Below are positions 1 through 12,697 of a DNA stretch of 55,000 nt, piece after piece; position 1 is the stretch's first letter; every line of letters starts with the position of its first letter. This stretch comes from Botryococcus braunii (lineage: Eukaryota; Chlorophyta; Trebouxiophyceae), in NCBI GenBank assembly GCA_002005505.1, contig KV908461.1, forward strand, positions 268,003 through 323,002. Reading direction: 5' to 3'. The translations under genes and the position numbers were made by a program. Under the pieces are notes generated by a model. That model was not told the origin of the DNA, did not search any database, and worked only from the letters and a program-made list of their open reading frames with translations.

Positions 1-210
1 CCTCCAGCAGTGGCCATCCCCATGGCCGAGCACGCGCAGCCAGTGTATTGTCAAAACCACCCCACTCCAGCACTTGCCATCGACGTGGCTCAACACCCGG
101 TCCGTGTCAAAAGGGTCCCTCTGCATCAGCAGCCATCCACGTGGCTGAGCTCGCTGTGCATTATTGCCAAAAAGGCACCTCTACATGGGCTAGCCACCCG
201 CACCCTTTTT
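1..210. repeat. Degenerate tandem repeat, about 60-bp units
   Basis: Three diverged units each begin with GCCATC followed by a variant of CACGTGGCT (near positions 12, 77 and 139). Each continues with a stretch resembling GTGTATTGTCAAAA. The array may extend beyond the left edge of the window. Confidence 0.4.
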
Positions 211-1269
211 GTTGTGTTATGATCATTGATCAATGTGTGCCTTATTGCATAAGTGATTTGTATTCATGACTGTGTGCCTTATGCATAAGTGATCTCCACG
301 ATTGACAAGAGCATAGTACTATTGGTCGTTAGATGCGGTAGAACATAAAGGGAATACCTATGTAGGGGTGAAAACAAGGGGCAAAACACGCTTGATCACA
401 CGTTTTGTTTCGTTTCTTATAATCATGCTAGTCGCACTCTTAGGCAACTGGAAGGAAGTCTGATTGAGCATTGTGGATGCTGTCAATCGTTCCTGAGTTG
501 CTAACTATCCAAGCACCCAGACCGTTACTACGTAAGCTGAGGCCACGACATATCCTACACCCTCTGTCTGAATTTATACAGACAACGCTGATTGCCCATA
601 TCCTACACTATTGCATCCCCCGCTGTTAGGTGAGGTCCAAATTCCGGCGCGTTTTACGCTCCCCGCTGCATCCCCCGCTGCCACTGGCGCATTCACATAT
701 AGAGAAAGGGTAAAGGGCTGCACAGCATCTTTGAGGTGTTGCGCTCTCTCAGGCACCCTGTTGGCCCAAAATCAAAGAGCTTCCCCGGTTGCTGGTGTGG
801 CCATAGCTTCTCTTTGCTGGCTCCACCCGTGATCTCCATCTGTTGTACGTTTAGCAAGACGCTAGACCCAGTTTAGAAGTGGGTAAACTTCGGCGAGGCA
901 ACTGAAGGTACAGTACTGACTGCTGGGCCTCTGCTGTTCTGCTAACGCAATCTTTACTGCACTGATGCTAGTTACATATAAATGTTTCAGCTAAACTAAT
1001 GTAATCTTTGCGTCACTGGTTTAAATGCGCATTTGGAAGCAAAGAAGTGGGCTTTGTTAACTCGAGAGGAGCTCCTTGGCGTTTGCACACCAAAGATTGT
1101 GTGGGTTTGGCCTCCCCTAGGATCGGACTCTCGTGTGGGGTACGAATTGTTATATGTACACATAACACTTTGCCATGACATTCGTAAGATTTCAGCATTC
1201 AGGCGAGACTTTAAGGGCACGAGAGAAAGCGAAGGGGAAGGGGGGGGGGCGCGGCAGGTGTGTGTGTTT

Positions 1270-1607
<338 letters not shown>

Positions 1608-2188
1608 TGTTGTCAGGGGAGGCCTTGTTGTCAGGGGATGCTTTTGTGGCCATCTTCATACAACACACGAAGTGTTGTGTATTGAGAAGCCGTAAGGTAC
1701 GTATTAAGTTGGGCACTGGTTTCATACGTACTTCTGGCTTATCAAGTACACTGTAAGTTTTTGGCGCGTCATTTGCAAGTGCACCTATCAATTGATAGGT
1801 GGTACATACCAAGCGAGTTGGGATAGAGAAACGCTCGAGGCAGTTAGTATGTATTGTGCAGGTGTGCTGATGTCTCAATAGAGGACAAGTCAAGGGCAAT
1901 GAAAAGTTAGAACCATCATGCAAGTACAGGTTTCCATCGAGTAAAGTTCCTGGAACTGAGATGGAGATCCTAACGAGAGTGTACACGTGTTAGGAAAGGA
2001 CCAATGGTGTGTGGTATGTAACTGCATTGACCGTGACTAGAGTTGTGGGTATATATACTAGCTAGGAATATACTTCTCGGTCATTTGATGCGGCCATAAA
2101 GGACATTTACGGATGGAGTGTGATCGAAGGACAGTAATGAACGGTATAATTTGACTTCTAGGTAGCCAGATCGCATACTTTCGGCAGA

Positions 2189-2945
2189 CTGGTAGACATT
2201 GCGATTATCCTGATGCATTGATGTGAGTGACATCGTGCCCGTCTGCGGAAGGCTTGTTTGGACAGCTGCTCCTTTGTATAATTTGCGATTTGTCTGAGAT
2301 AAAGGAGAGCTGGTAAGTCCCGGTCCAGAGAGTAACGTGTATGGTTGCACCTGAGTGGTTGCGATGAGCTGGTTTAGCAATGTGCAAAGTGGCTGATCCA
2401 TTGGCGGTGCATACTAATGTTCAACTTATCATGCAGGGAGTTCGTATGGATTGTTAGTTAAGAGTCAGCTGCTTTGTGTCTTGCGTATACACGGGCGACG
2501 GCAGCGGTGCGAACTTATTTGCGATGGTGATCAGAGATGCATAAATCCTGCAGAAGTATGCATGTGTACTGTACTTCGAGTTCTAGTATGTTGCTTACGA
2601 GATCGATGGACATCTTCGTGCAGGCAGATCAGTTACAAGTGCGTGTAACTGATAACAACAGATAGTAAGCAACAGGGGCTCACGGAGTACAGGCAAAACA
2701 CAATATTATGTCATGAGACTGTTGGACATTGCGATGATCCTGATGCATTGATGTGAGTGACATCGTGCCTGTCTGCGGAAGGCTAATTCGGACAGCTGCT
2801 CCTTTGCATAAGTTGAGATTTGTCCGGGATAAAGGAGATCTGGGAGGTCGTATGGACTGTTGACTTAACAGTCAGCTGCAGCTGCTTTGCGTATTGCGTA
2901 TACACGGGTGACGGCAGCGGCAGATCAGTTGCAAGTGCGTAAGAA
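2189..2945 (+). repeat. Diverged direct duplication
   Basis: The segment at about 2189-2310 recurs at about 2713-2840 with roughly one difference in ten bases; both contain GATGCATTGATGTGAGTGAC. The next stretches, about 2436-2515 and 2840-2925, also match; both contain GCGTATACACGGG. The second copy lacks about 130 bp present in the first. A third matching patch, ending near 2641 and 2939, contains GGCAGATCAGTT. No coding potential was seen. Confidence 0.7.
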
Positions 2946-3002
2946 TAGGTAGTAAGAACTGTGGCATACGGAATAAAGGTGCTAGCAAACAACGAACGGA
3001 TC

Positions 3003-3122
3003 AGGCTTGGTTTCACACAAGAACACCCGCACTGCAACGAACAGAAGCCTCAGGCTTGGCCTTCTCCTCAGGCTTGGTTTCACACAAGAACACGCGCACT
3101 GCCCACCTCGAACAGAAGCATG
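3003..3122 (+). repeat. Short direct repeat, about 50-65 bp
   Basis: CAGGCTTGGTTTCACACAAG, followed by a near match through CGAACAGAAGC, occurs at about 3003 and again at about 3070. This is a two-copy direct repeat in non-coding sequence. Confidence 0.6.
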
Positions 3123-3900
3123 CAAGTTCCCATTGCACCGCCAATGGAAGATTAGCAGTATGATGTCCCCACATCATTCCCGATGCGGAGACTTCTCGTC
3201 TAAGGACACAGGTAGAGATGTCTCCGTAAGGACCTGTGTGGCGGCCATTGGCGAGACTCTTGAACAAAGCATGGAGACTGATACTTCCCGCCCAACCTGG
3301 CATTCACGATATGGCACAGGTCCCTCATTTTCCTGACTTCGCACAGCTTCTGACGGTGGAATTGAAAGTGGTCCACCATCTGAGGGGGAAAGGACAATAT
3401 GAACCCCTTCTCAGTCAGATTTGTGGAGTACTGCCTACCCGTTTTATGACAGGTGGATCATTAGGTGCGGTCACCCAGACCTTAAATGGAACTAAAAATG
3501 TGGATGTATTCCACATCTTGATACCCCCCTGGGTCTGAGCACCACAGCTACTCACTACAACTTCTACTTCAAATTAGTATCGCAAAAACAACGCAGGGAC
3601 TTTCAACATGGCGAGCCAACACAATCCTCCAAAGGGCTGAAACAGATGAGCCAGGACCAACCATAGGCCCCATACAGGAGCTGCAAGAACCAAAATTTGC
3701 TGTCGCATAACCCATTTCCCCGCTGGGACATGCCCAAACAGCTGTGAAACCACAGCAATTTTTGCAAAACTCTCACAACAATGGTTTCTCACATCATCCC
3801 GGGTGCGCAGACCAATTCTTGTGATCCTGTGACCCATTCTTTACCCTGAGACGATCTCGCAGGGCTGTTCCATACCATCCAGCAGAGCTGTCCATGCCAT

Positions 3901-6789
3901 CTAAGCAGGCAAGCGGATGACAGCCCCACCGCTGGAGGGTTTAGAAGCGAAGACCACTTCCGGAAGCCCGTCAGATGTGATGACACCCTGGTCGACTTTG
4001 GGGCCAAAGTACTTGGTGCGCAGCGCAGAGATGAAGTTGTCAACATCCGCATCATGCACCAGCGAGACTGTGCATCCGCCCCAGCCGGCTCCTGTGAGGC
4101 GTGCTCCCAAGGCGCCCGCATTCTTGGCAATGCTCACTAGCTCATCCAGCTCTGGACAACTACACTCATACAGATCCCTGCACCAGACACCGACCGCAGA
4201 GGTCGTAAGGAGAGTGGAAAGATCCCATAAATTGGCTAACAGGCACATCTGGTCATCGTGACGGCTCATGAGTAACACTCGCTGAATCATTCTTCAGGAA
4301 GCCTCAAGCAACTGGGAGCGATGTGCAGGCAAAGGCAAACAAGCAAGGACCCACCAACCAGGAACCAAACGCCTTGCACTAACAGCCAGGACAGGCACAA
4401 TTGCCAGGAAACGCCTGCCAGGAAAATCAAATGGGGCCTCTAAGCAGCGGCCCACGGCCTTAGGGATGAAACAGAGAACCAATCAGGAAAGGTTGCAAGA
4501 AATATGTCAACTACAACAGCAGCAATATGAAAGCAGTAACGCTTGAAAAGAACATTTGACCAACCACAAAGACTGCAGGGTTTCTGGGGGAACAACGCTG
4601 GTGGGCGGCGAGGGGGAAGAGGGCAGAGGTGCTCCATCCTCAAAGATGGTGGCTTTCATGGACAGGCATGTGAACGGGGAAGAGTACCTGCAGGACGCCT
4701 GGCTTTCATCCATGAGTTTGCCCAAGCGAGTCAGCTTCTCTTCAGGAGGCAGGCTACCATTGCACACCTCTCGGAACTCTGGCACACGAGCAGCCTCGCT
4801 GATGACGTGCAGCGCCCTCTGCCTTAGCTTGAACCCACCTGCGAAGCAACCAGGACGAAGCTTCTTAATATGCGCCAAACAAAATGCCAAAATGCCAACA
4901 GACAGCTCGTCACTCGTATGCAGTGCCCTCTTTCGACCCTTAAGCAAAACCACGAAGATCAAGCTCTCAAGGCTAAGCGAAGGAAGGGTAGCCCTTCTTA
5001 CCAATGATTCCAATCAAAGCACGGCATCATATCTCGATTTTGACCCACTGTGCCATATGACATGCCTTAAGTCATGTCTCAGTCAACTCGCCCCCCGAGC
5101 CTCAGTCTTGACGCTCTTGCAATGCACAACGATGAGAGTCCAGTCTGCCCAAAGAAACGCCCCCACAGGCTGATGGCAGCAAAAGGGAGGGAGAGGCTTG
5201 AAGTCAGCAGCCACAGGAAGCCGATGGGTCCGAAGCTTGGCAATGCGAAAGGCTTTATGTGACACATGCCTGTAAAGCCAGGCAAAGAGGGCAAACAGGC
5301 AGCACCCTTTTGCATGTGGGTGTCATGGTGGGTCCTGCATGCGCCGTGTGGCTAGATTTTACTTGAGGCTCGGAGCCTGCCTGTGCTCATAGGTTACGGA
5401 GGTTGGACTCATCCTGGATCAAAGAAGTGAAGGCACCAGCGGGAAGAAGTGAAGGCACCAGCAGGCAAAAAACCACATGTGGAACACACCCAGCAAAATC
5501 TCACATCTGTCCTAAACCTTCCCCTCTCCCCAGTTGAAACTTCTCTTACTCAGAAACCCTGCCTCATGTTCCAGCCTTGTAGTAGCATGGCTACCCAAAG
5601 CGGAGAAAGATTATACGTGTGCCTTGTGACATGTAGCATCTTACCATGGCGGATGACCCCGTTCTGTGAAGTATATCACCCGTTGGCTCTTACTCCTGCT
5701 GTGTGAATTACTGGCAAACTATGGTGTTGGACCTGTTCCCTTCTCCTCCACAAGACCCTGGCTACACACACACCCCAAAGTGGCATTTACCCAAAGTGGA
5801 AGCTACGTGGACGGCGCGGAGTTGCGACGCGCTTCCCACGAAAAATTGCTCCAGGGTCTCTCCAAACAAGGCCTCCAGCTCAGCCTGGGAGTAGGGCTCC
5901 TCATGCAAGTGCTCTTCGATGGCGGCCGTCAAAGCATTGGCCACGTCTCCTTTGGGGCCCTTCACCTTCTCCAGGGCAATGGGCTCCACGTCCTTCAATG
6001 TCTGAAGCTTAAGCGCCTCCTCCTGCTCCCAATCGTCCCACCCCTCCATGGTAAATGTGCCCAAAGCGATAGCTGGCCTTTTCAAAGTGGCATCTCCATA
6101 AACTGCCAATTACCGGAACTACCGGAGGTCAGTTTGGCAATTTAGTTTCAAGTCCTGCAGCCATCCTTTCACTGGAGGTGACATTTGATTAGCGGTGTGA
6201 GATAGGTGGTAGGGGCCTATCTGGCTCTTCAGGTTCAAATTTGCAGCTGACATTAGAATGGGGGGCCCCTAACAACCAGATCACACCAAAGGTAATCAAT
6301 ACATACGAACATTAACTTTCAGGGCAGACCCTGCACACATTCCCAAGCTCATTTGGAGAAAAGTGACAGGCAGGTTGGAAGCAAGCCTTAGGGATGAGGG
6401 TGGGAGGAAACCTTTGGAACACCGAGTTTGATGCCCAGGACCACTGAGGCAAGACGGCACTCCACAACTCTGAGGTTGTACTGTCGATCAGCAGTCTCAG
6501 CCTTCTTGTTGACCGCCAGCGAGTGCGCTATCACAAATGAGGCACCCTCTGGCAGAACCACGTCACTGGCTCGAACCTGCCACACACCAGCCACTCTGTC
6601 CCCGTCACCGTTTGACGCCTGCACTTGCCAGTGCCGCCCAGATGGGCTTGCCCTTCGGTGCCTCCACACTGCTGTCCTTCCATCACAACCATGAGTAATC
6701 CAAGGGCACCTCGTGGCAACCAGTTGGTGCCAGCCTTTTACCCTGCTGTGCACAGGAGGTGCGCACGCGGGCACACCCCCCCCCCCCCC

Positions 6790-6844
<55 letters not shown>

Positions 6845-6999
6845 ACGCACGCACGCACGAACGCACGCGCGCGCGCGCGCACACACACACACACACACAA
6901 GCAGGCATATAGAGACCGCCACAAACACCTCTATGCTTGCTCACGAGCGAGCACATATACACCCATAGCCCACCTCCCACCCTCCAACCCCCCCCCACT

Positions 7000-7044
<45 letters not shown>

Positions 7045-9131
7045 CTCCCCTGCAGTCACAAGGATCGCAGAACCTAAAAAGGCGGAGCGCGTGAAACAAT
7101 GCAACAAAGTGGCCGGGAGAAGCCACAATCCAAAAGGGTCCATATCTCGCAATAAAAACACAATGCCATCTCCAACCCACCTGCCTGCCCTTCACCAGAC
7201 TGTAGCCCAACAATGGTCTAAACCCCCAGAACAGAGGCACAACAACAACAACTTCCTGCTTGCACTTTAACCGAACTCTTTGACACAGCAGACGTTAATG
7301 GCAATCAATTTCAAATACGACTCTACCAGCATTGACCCCGCTTGCTCCTATGGGGGACATACCGAGTAAGCAGAGAAATACAGTGAGAAAATGTGGTGAA
7401 GCAGGTCATATCCATGGACCCGCGCAAACACGGTTTCAAGAAGGTGGCAAACGGAGGGGGGCGCACTGGGTTGAACTCGATCATTTTTGCCACGCCAGTC
7501 TGCCCCATGACTGAAATGGCCTGGTCCATGCCCCCCGACTCCGTTCCCACGTACTTCTCGCACTTTGCAGTGAATGTGGCGATATCCTGAGATGGGTGGC
7601 ATCCCCCAATCAGCAAACGTTTTCTCGTACTCTGACAAGATTGATCCAAAGCAAGCTGCCCTCGAGCTCCCTGAGAATGCATATTAGCTGTCCATATGTG
7701 TGCTCACGACCGGTCAAAATCTCCTAATTACATATGACAACTCCACCAGCAACAACAACAAAACCACAAACCATATAAGGTAGCCCTGACATACTGGCAA
7801 TCAAAGTCAAATCAGGTCTGTAACACACCCCGAACCTCAGAATCGCACATAACAGCAAATAACTTTTTATGAGGCATTTGCAACTTGTACGACCTTGGCA
7901 GGACACTTAAGGGACGGCACCAACCGGTCTAGTTGGTTCAAAGTGTAAGGCTGTAAGCACTGCCAATGCTAAAGCACCACAGGATTAGCCAGCTCCTGTA
8001 CCATCAATACAGCCTACCTGATTGGCACAACTGACCGAGGATGCCATTTGACTGCACTCAATCACATGCCCTGGCTGGCGATCCCCCATGTGGCACCCTT
8101 ACCGAATCACAGTCCCCCACACAGTACCCACTTCAAAAGGGTAGCCTGACTTGCACCCGGGTTGTGCCCCATTGGCCTGCATGCTAGGTTCCAATGGAAA
8201 AACAAAAAAAAAAAAAAAAAAAAAAAACTAGCCCACGTCGGTTGGATGCCTGGATTATGATTGGAAAGGGGGAGCTGTTTGAAATGTGGGGGGACTTACC
8301 CCTTTAGTGAGCTGCACACCAAGTGATGCAAGAATAGCAATTGAGGAGGCACACACCAGAGCAGCTGAGCTTGATAACCCCGAACCTGCACATGAGCCGA
8401 TGTCCATTTTACAACCAGAGCCACATTCAGGGAAAAACCCCATTGAACATGTTCATGTCACGGCAGCCAAAGCTGCGGACAGGTACTTAAACGCAACTTC
8501 TGTAGCATGCAGAGAAGATTGCACACTCTTTGCAGAAGGTCCCACAGCCTATCAGGAGAGCAAGCACAGCTTAGAGAAGATAGCAGGAGCACCATGAAGC
8601 ACAAGTGCACATGAGCATCATGAAGCACAAGTGCATATGAACACCATGTACTGTTCAAAGCGAGCATGAAGGTCTTAAGGCATTAGCACTTCTCAAAGAT
8701 TGTTTTGATGCCTTGGAAGTGTGCATGCTGAAGAAGGGGGGGGGGGGGGGAGCAACACATCTCCCACACTGTTGTGATGGTCAGACACTGAAAGGCCCAG
8801 GGGACCCAACATATGTTATCGGAGACAGGTGGTCACATGTGGTGAGATGTCAAAATCCATACTGCCTGTCAAAGCTCGAGTGCGCAGAGGAGAACAGTCT
8901 TAAATACTTACCGAGGCATATGGCTGTACATCTCCAACAATTGTACATGCAGCACAGCTATAAACCTTCCTTTATCCAGTGGGATAAGTAACTTAGAAAA
9001 TCGACAGTAAATATAAGTTTCGGGAATTTTCACAATATTGAGCGGCAGTTCAGTGCCAAGAGCTTGCTTGAATAGCAGAATACATGCCATACCAGGGCAA
9101 TGCAAGCATTTGCGGCTTTTTTATTCATATT

Positions 9132-9209
<78 letters not shown>

Positions 9210-11166
9210 ATACACACACATGCATCCGAAACTCAGGGATTGCTTCACAAGATGGGCTACAGTGAAAAAGACGAGCAACTGCTTGGCATGGCACAGAACT
9301 AGAGCATAACAACATATATACCATGAAGCTGTGTTGCTGGCGTAAATTCTTACACAAATTAGGAGTAGGTGGGGGAGGAGAAAGTTATCCTTAATAACAA
9401 CTCAGTAGCTTCAGCTCACTCGACAGAAGGGATGCTCAGCACTGCAATAGGGATCTATGGGATGAGCAGCTGAAGGCAGGTCTGGCATACTCTCATCACG
9501 ACGGTTTTCAATGTGGGAGGGCTTGTAAGTCCAGCAAGGCATAAAGGGCATGGGTCAAAAGAAGCTTGTTTGAATGACCGACATCGGGGAATTGATGGCT
9601 CATAGGGAATGCCGCTTACCAAGAGGAACAACACCATCCACCATCATTTCCAGCCCAACTGGCGTGGCTTCAATGTTTTTGGATGCTAGATATTCAAATA
9701 CACCCTGTTGACACACCACTGCATCAACGGATATGTTCCAAAGCCCATCACACAGCACAAATATTGTGCAGTGCTCAAGAGTGGAGGAACACGGGTAAGT
9801 AAACTCAACATACACACAACAAAACATCAAGCCTTGCGTGCCAGACCGCTCTTGGCTTCCATCCAGCTACCCTAGCCCCTTGGATCATGCTTTATCTGGC
9901 CGCTTGCCTTTTCTCTACCCCCATCTCAATAGCGACATTCCAGGATCCCGGCTTTCATATGCACCCTTGCTACGATCTGTCCAACAAGCAATTGAGAACC
10001 CAAAAGAGACTCTGCAGGAAACGAGGGCAGTTATACCTTATACGCGGCAAGGACATAGTTTCCCCAGTGGTGGTGTTTTGTGTCCACACTCTGCATAACA
10101 TCAGGAACTCAATGTCATCAGAAAGCCTCAAATAACAATATCCATTTCGAACCGACACTTCCGTGTATCAGTGTTCATTGCAATGCTGCACATGTGTAAC
10201 TGACTCAAACTTTGCTCAAACTTTGCAAAGACCGTGTAAAGAATTTGATGTAAGGATGTTATTGTCTAGATTTCAGCCAAGAGGCTGGTACCTGAGTTGT
10301 AGAATCTAGCGCTTCATACAACGTGTGATAAGCATGACATATGCCGAAGAGAGATTACGTGATGTGTGTGTAAGGTCTAAAATAGAAAGCGATGTACACT
10401 TAGCCTCACCTGGGAAGGATCCAAATCAAATGTAGCTTCAGGATACTTTTCCTTGTCGACATTTGTAATGATCAGTTTGTTCCCAGCCGTTCTGATAGCC
10501 ACAATGGTATCCTGGAACCCACTGTAAAAGTCAAGCATATCTTGTAATACCGAAAGAATTGGTAGAATCCACAGGCTGATTTTGCAAGCAAACACAGGCA
10601 TTCAGATCCACACAGCGAGATATAGAACGTTTTAGTAGAACATCCATACATCTCTTCCAATAATGTCTGTCCCCCAAGGTTATTGTTGCCTTTGAGTCAC
10701 TGTCTCCATGTGTGGTGGGACCAAAACTCATGAGAAGACTTTGCAAACCCTGCAGAGAAATGTCACAACCACGTTGGGACCCACCTGTTTGATTGCCATG
10801 GGCAATACTCCGTAACCCTCATAGTCAATGTGCTCTCCGATAAGATTCACACGCCCTGCATTTTCCAAGGAAGCGACATTCAACGGAGCAAGATCACACT
10901 AACCACGCATTGCTACCACGTCTTCCACGATGGGACCACCTGGTGATCTCGAGTAGAGTTCTGGGATCTCTCCAAATCTAGCTTTAAAAGCGTTCTTCAA
11001 TGTCTCATATCTATGGACCGCTTCATCAGAGCCTGCATGGGAAGCACCTATATCACTCCTCGTCGATCACATCTCTCACACTCAACCGTCTACTGAATTT
11101 CCATACATTACCTGTAGGGTAAACGGAACCAAGTTCTACGTGTTCGGGAATTGGTTCGTCCGCCAT
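3901..11166 (-). CDS. GALK: Galactokinase (GHMP kinase family), 12 exons, complete
   Basis: ATP-dependent phosphorylation of galactose to galactose-1-phosphate (Leloir/galactose salvage), normally cytosolic. Exons on the - strand: 11112-11166, 10940-11032, 10785-10855, 10410-10511, 10037-10090, 9620-9704, 8300-8385, 7467-7586, 6412-6576, 5791-6022 (start could be 6043), 4688-4838, 3901-4177. All phases join, giving 496 residues, the size usual for plant galactokinases. Visible motifs: substrate motif [16 protein letters not shown] at 50-65, the GHMP ATP loop [12 protein letters not shown] at 152-163, ESGGMDQ with the expected catalytic Asp203, and the C-terminal GHMP motif LTGAGWGGC at 432-440. 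The tail region SEAARVPEF and [12 protein letters not shown] is typical of the GALK2/plant GAL1 branch. The ATG at 11166 is the first in frame, and no signal peptide is evident. Introns hold CA repeats and homopolymers. Only the acceptor of exon 10 is ambiguous. Confidence 0.95.
6778..7042. repeat. (C)n, (CA)n and (CG)n microsatellites in galactokinase intron 8
   Basis: A C run at 6778-6790 is followed by CA repeats to about 6832, mixed CA/CG repeats to about 6900, and a second CA tract at about 7003-7042. They lie in the intron between the exons 7467-7586 and 6412-6576. In the sense of transcription the repeats read (TG)n. Confidence 0.95.
8203..8227. repeat. Poly(A)/poly(T) tract
   Basis: A run of about 25 A on the + strand, in the galactokinase intron between exons 8300-8385 and 7467-7586. 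In the sense of transcription it is a T run about 70 bases after the donor. Confidence 0.9.
9135..9208. repeat. (CA)n microsatellite, intronic
   Basis: An uninterrupted CA tract of about 74 bp in the galactokinase intron between exons 9620-9704 and 8300-8385. Confidence 0.95.
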
Positions 11167-11456
11167 TCTAGTAAGTCACTGGGACGGCGATGTACGTAGC
11201 GGAGCCTTTTGCCGCCAGCGCGGACCAGGAGACGGAACTGTTACTTGAATATAGTTGACACTGATTGTGCAAAAAGAAGATATCTGATCTTCACTGAAAT
11301 TCCTGTAAGCACGACACATGCGGCTGGATTGAGTAGGTGTCCGTAACGTTCGTTCTCCTTGGATTTGCAACGCGTTCGGAGCGAGCTAAGTTAGCTAACG
11401 GCGTAAGTGGTAACCTCAGCAATGCCCAGTCAACACTGAAGGAAGGAAGGAAGGGA

Positions 11457-11922
11457 GGAGCCAGGAGCGCCGTCGCGCAGACCTCCGCCTCCATGCGTGG
11501 GAGGAGGGGCGTGACCTTTATATCGACATCGTTGGCTCTTCCCCACTCACAGTTGCCAACTTGCTGCACTTCGTGCCGGGTGGGGCCGCCGCGCGCGCTG
11601 CCCAAGACAAGCAGACCCGCTATGCTGTCTTGTTGTCGCGTCAGCAGCCGCCTGTGGCTTTCCAAGCCTTCGCTTTTGAAACATTGGGAGGGTTGCATGC
11701 TGATGCGCTGGCCTTGTTGCAGAGGCTCCAGGGGCTGTTGAACCAAGCCATCATTGCTCAAGAAGATGTGGAGGGATATTTTGTCATTCGTCGGGTCGGT
11801 TTCATCATTGCGGCGGCTGTGGGTCGCCAGCTGGCCGCTCGCCGGGTGTGACTCATAGCTTGACACATTGGGGGTTTGGGTCCCTGAACATTGGGCTGGT
11901 CGTTTTTACTCCACTCTTGTAA
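11457..11922 (+). mobile_element. 5'-truncated non-LTR retrotransposon copy R1
   Basis: A 466-bp fragment in + orientation, nearly identical to the 3' end of the element at 12698-14811 on the other strand. It encodes the last part of the element protein: the segment with DIVGSS-like sequence and the C-terminus AAAVGRQLAARRV, with stop at about 11849-11851, followed by about 70 bp of 3' UTR ending in CTCTTGTAA. The 10-bp sequence AAGGAAGGGA occurs immediately outside both ends (11447-11456 and 11923-11932) and is a good candidate target-site duplication, although it is low complexity. The copy lies about 290 bp upstream of the galactokinase ATG, in antisense to that gene. Confidence 0.85.
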
Positions 11923-11996
11923 AAGGAAGGGATTACATCAACCCAGCCCAAAGGGCTGAAGCGTGATGCACGGTCCGTGAACCCCGCTTCGCCTCG

Positions 11997-11998
<2 letters not shown>

Positions 11999-12079
<81 letters not shown>
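11999..12079. repeat. (GT)n microsatellite
   Basis: About 80 bp of GT repeats between the oppositely oriented retrotransposon copies R1 and R2. Confidence 0.95.
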
Positions 12080-12080
<1 letters not shown>

Positions 12081-12162
12081 ATAACCAGACTTCACCTTTT
12101 TTCAAACACGGTCACAAGGATCTTGCAATGGGATATTCGCAGCACGAGGAACATGTTCCAAC

Positions 12163-12164
12163 CC

Positions 12165-12214
<50 letters not shown>
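12163..12214. repeat. Poly(C)-poly(T) tract
   Basis: Ten C residues followed by about 42 T residues on the + strand. It lies in the spacer between R1 and R2. On the - strand it is a long A run followed by a G run. Confidence 0.9.
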
Positions 12215-12215
<1 letters not shown>

Positions 12216-12575
12216 TTTGGGATGGATAATTCAATTAAAACGGACAAGAAGTAAAACGGTATGTTGACAACAGATCCCAAACACTAAGACTAGGTCAAGC
12301 CAGAAGTCTGGGATCAAAGACATGGGAATTACCAATTTGCGTCTTTTTGAACAGTTTAGGGCCAAGTTACTGAGCATACCGGGCAAGTCACCACGTTAGC
12401 ATGGGGCTAATCATAAGTGGAGGAGGGAGGAATGAGTAATGTGGCACCATTCATTATAACATTTCTATGTTTCTTGCGACGGGCATTAAGCAAGCAATGA
12501 AAATTATAGCAATGTCCATCCTAAGCAGCCTGCATGGCGGCCCCACCTGTTGCAAAATGCTGCAGGTCGACAGCC

Positions 12576-12665
12576 GTGAGACAAGACGAGCCAACATAAA
12601 GGTCTCGGTCTTCCTTCCATGCGGTGAGACAAGACGAGTTGACATAAAGGTCTCGGTGTTGTGGA
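12576..12665. repeat. 48-bp repeat, two tandem units
   Basis: GTGAGACAAGACGAG starts at 12576 and again at 12624, each followed by a variant of ACATAAAGGTCTCGGT. The intervening CTTCCTTCCATGCG completes a 48-bp period. The same unit is found at 15969-16035, on the other side of the R2-R3 retrotransposon pair. Confidence 0.8.
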
Positions 12666-12697
12666 CATCTCATCATGCCCTAGTGGCTGGACAGATG

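Noticed and set aside
10511..10521. Alternative acceptor 10 bp upstream of galactokinase exon 4
   Set aside because: TTTTACAG at 10522 is a good acceptor by sequence but would shift the frame. Only the acceptor giving a start at 10511 joins in phase with the family sequence.
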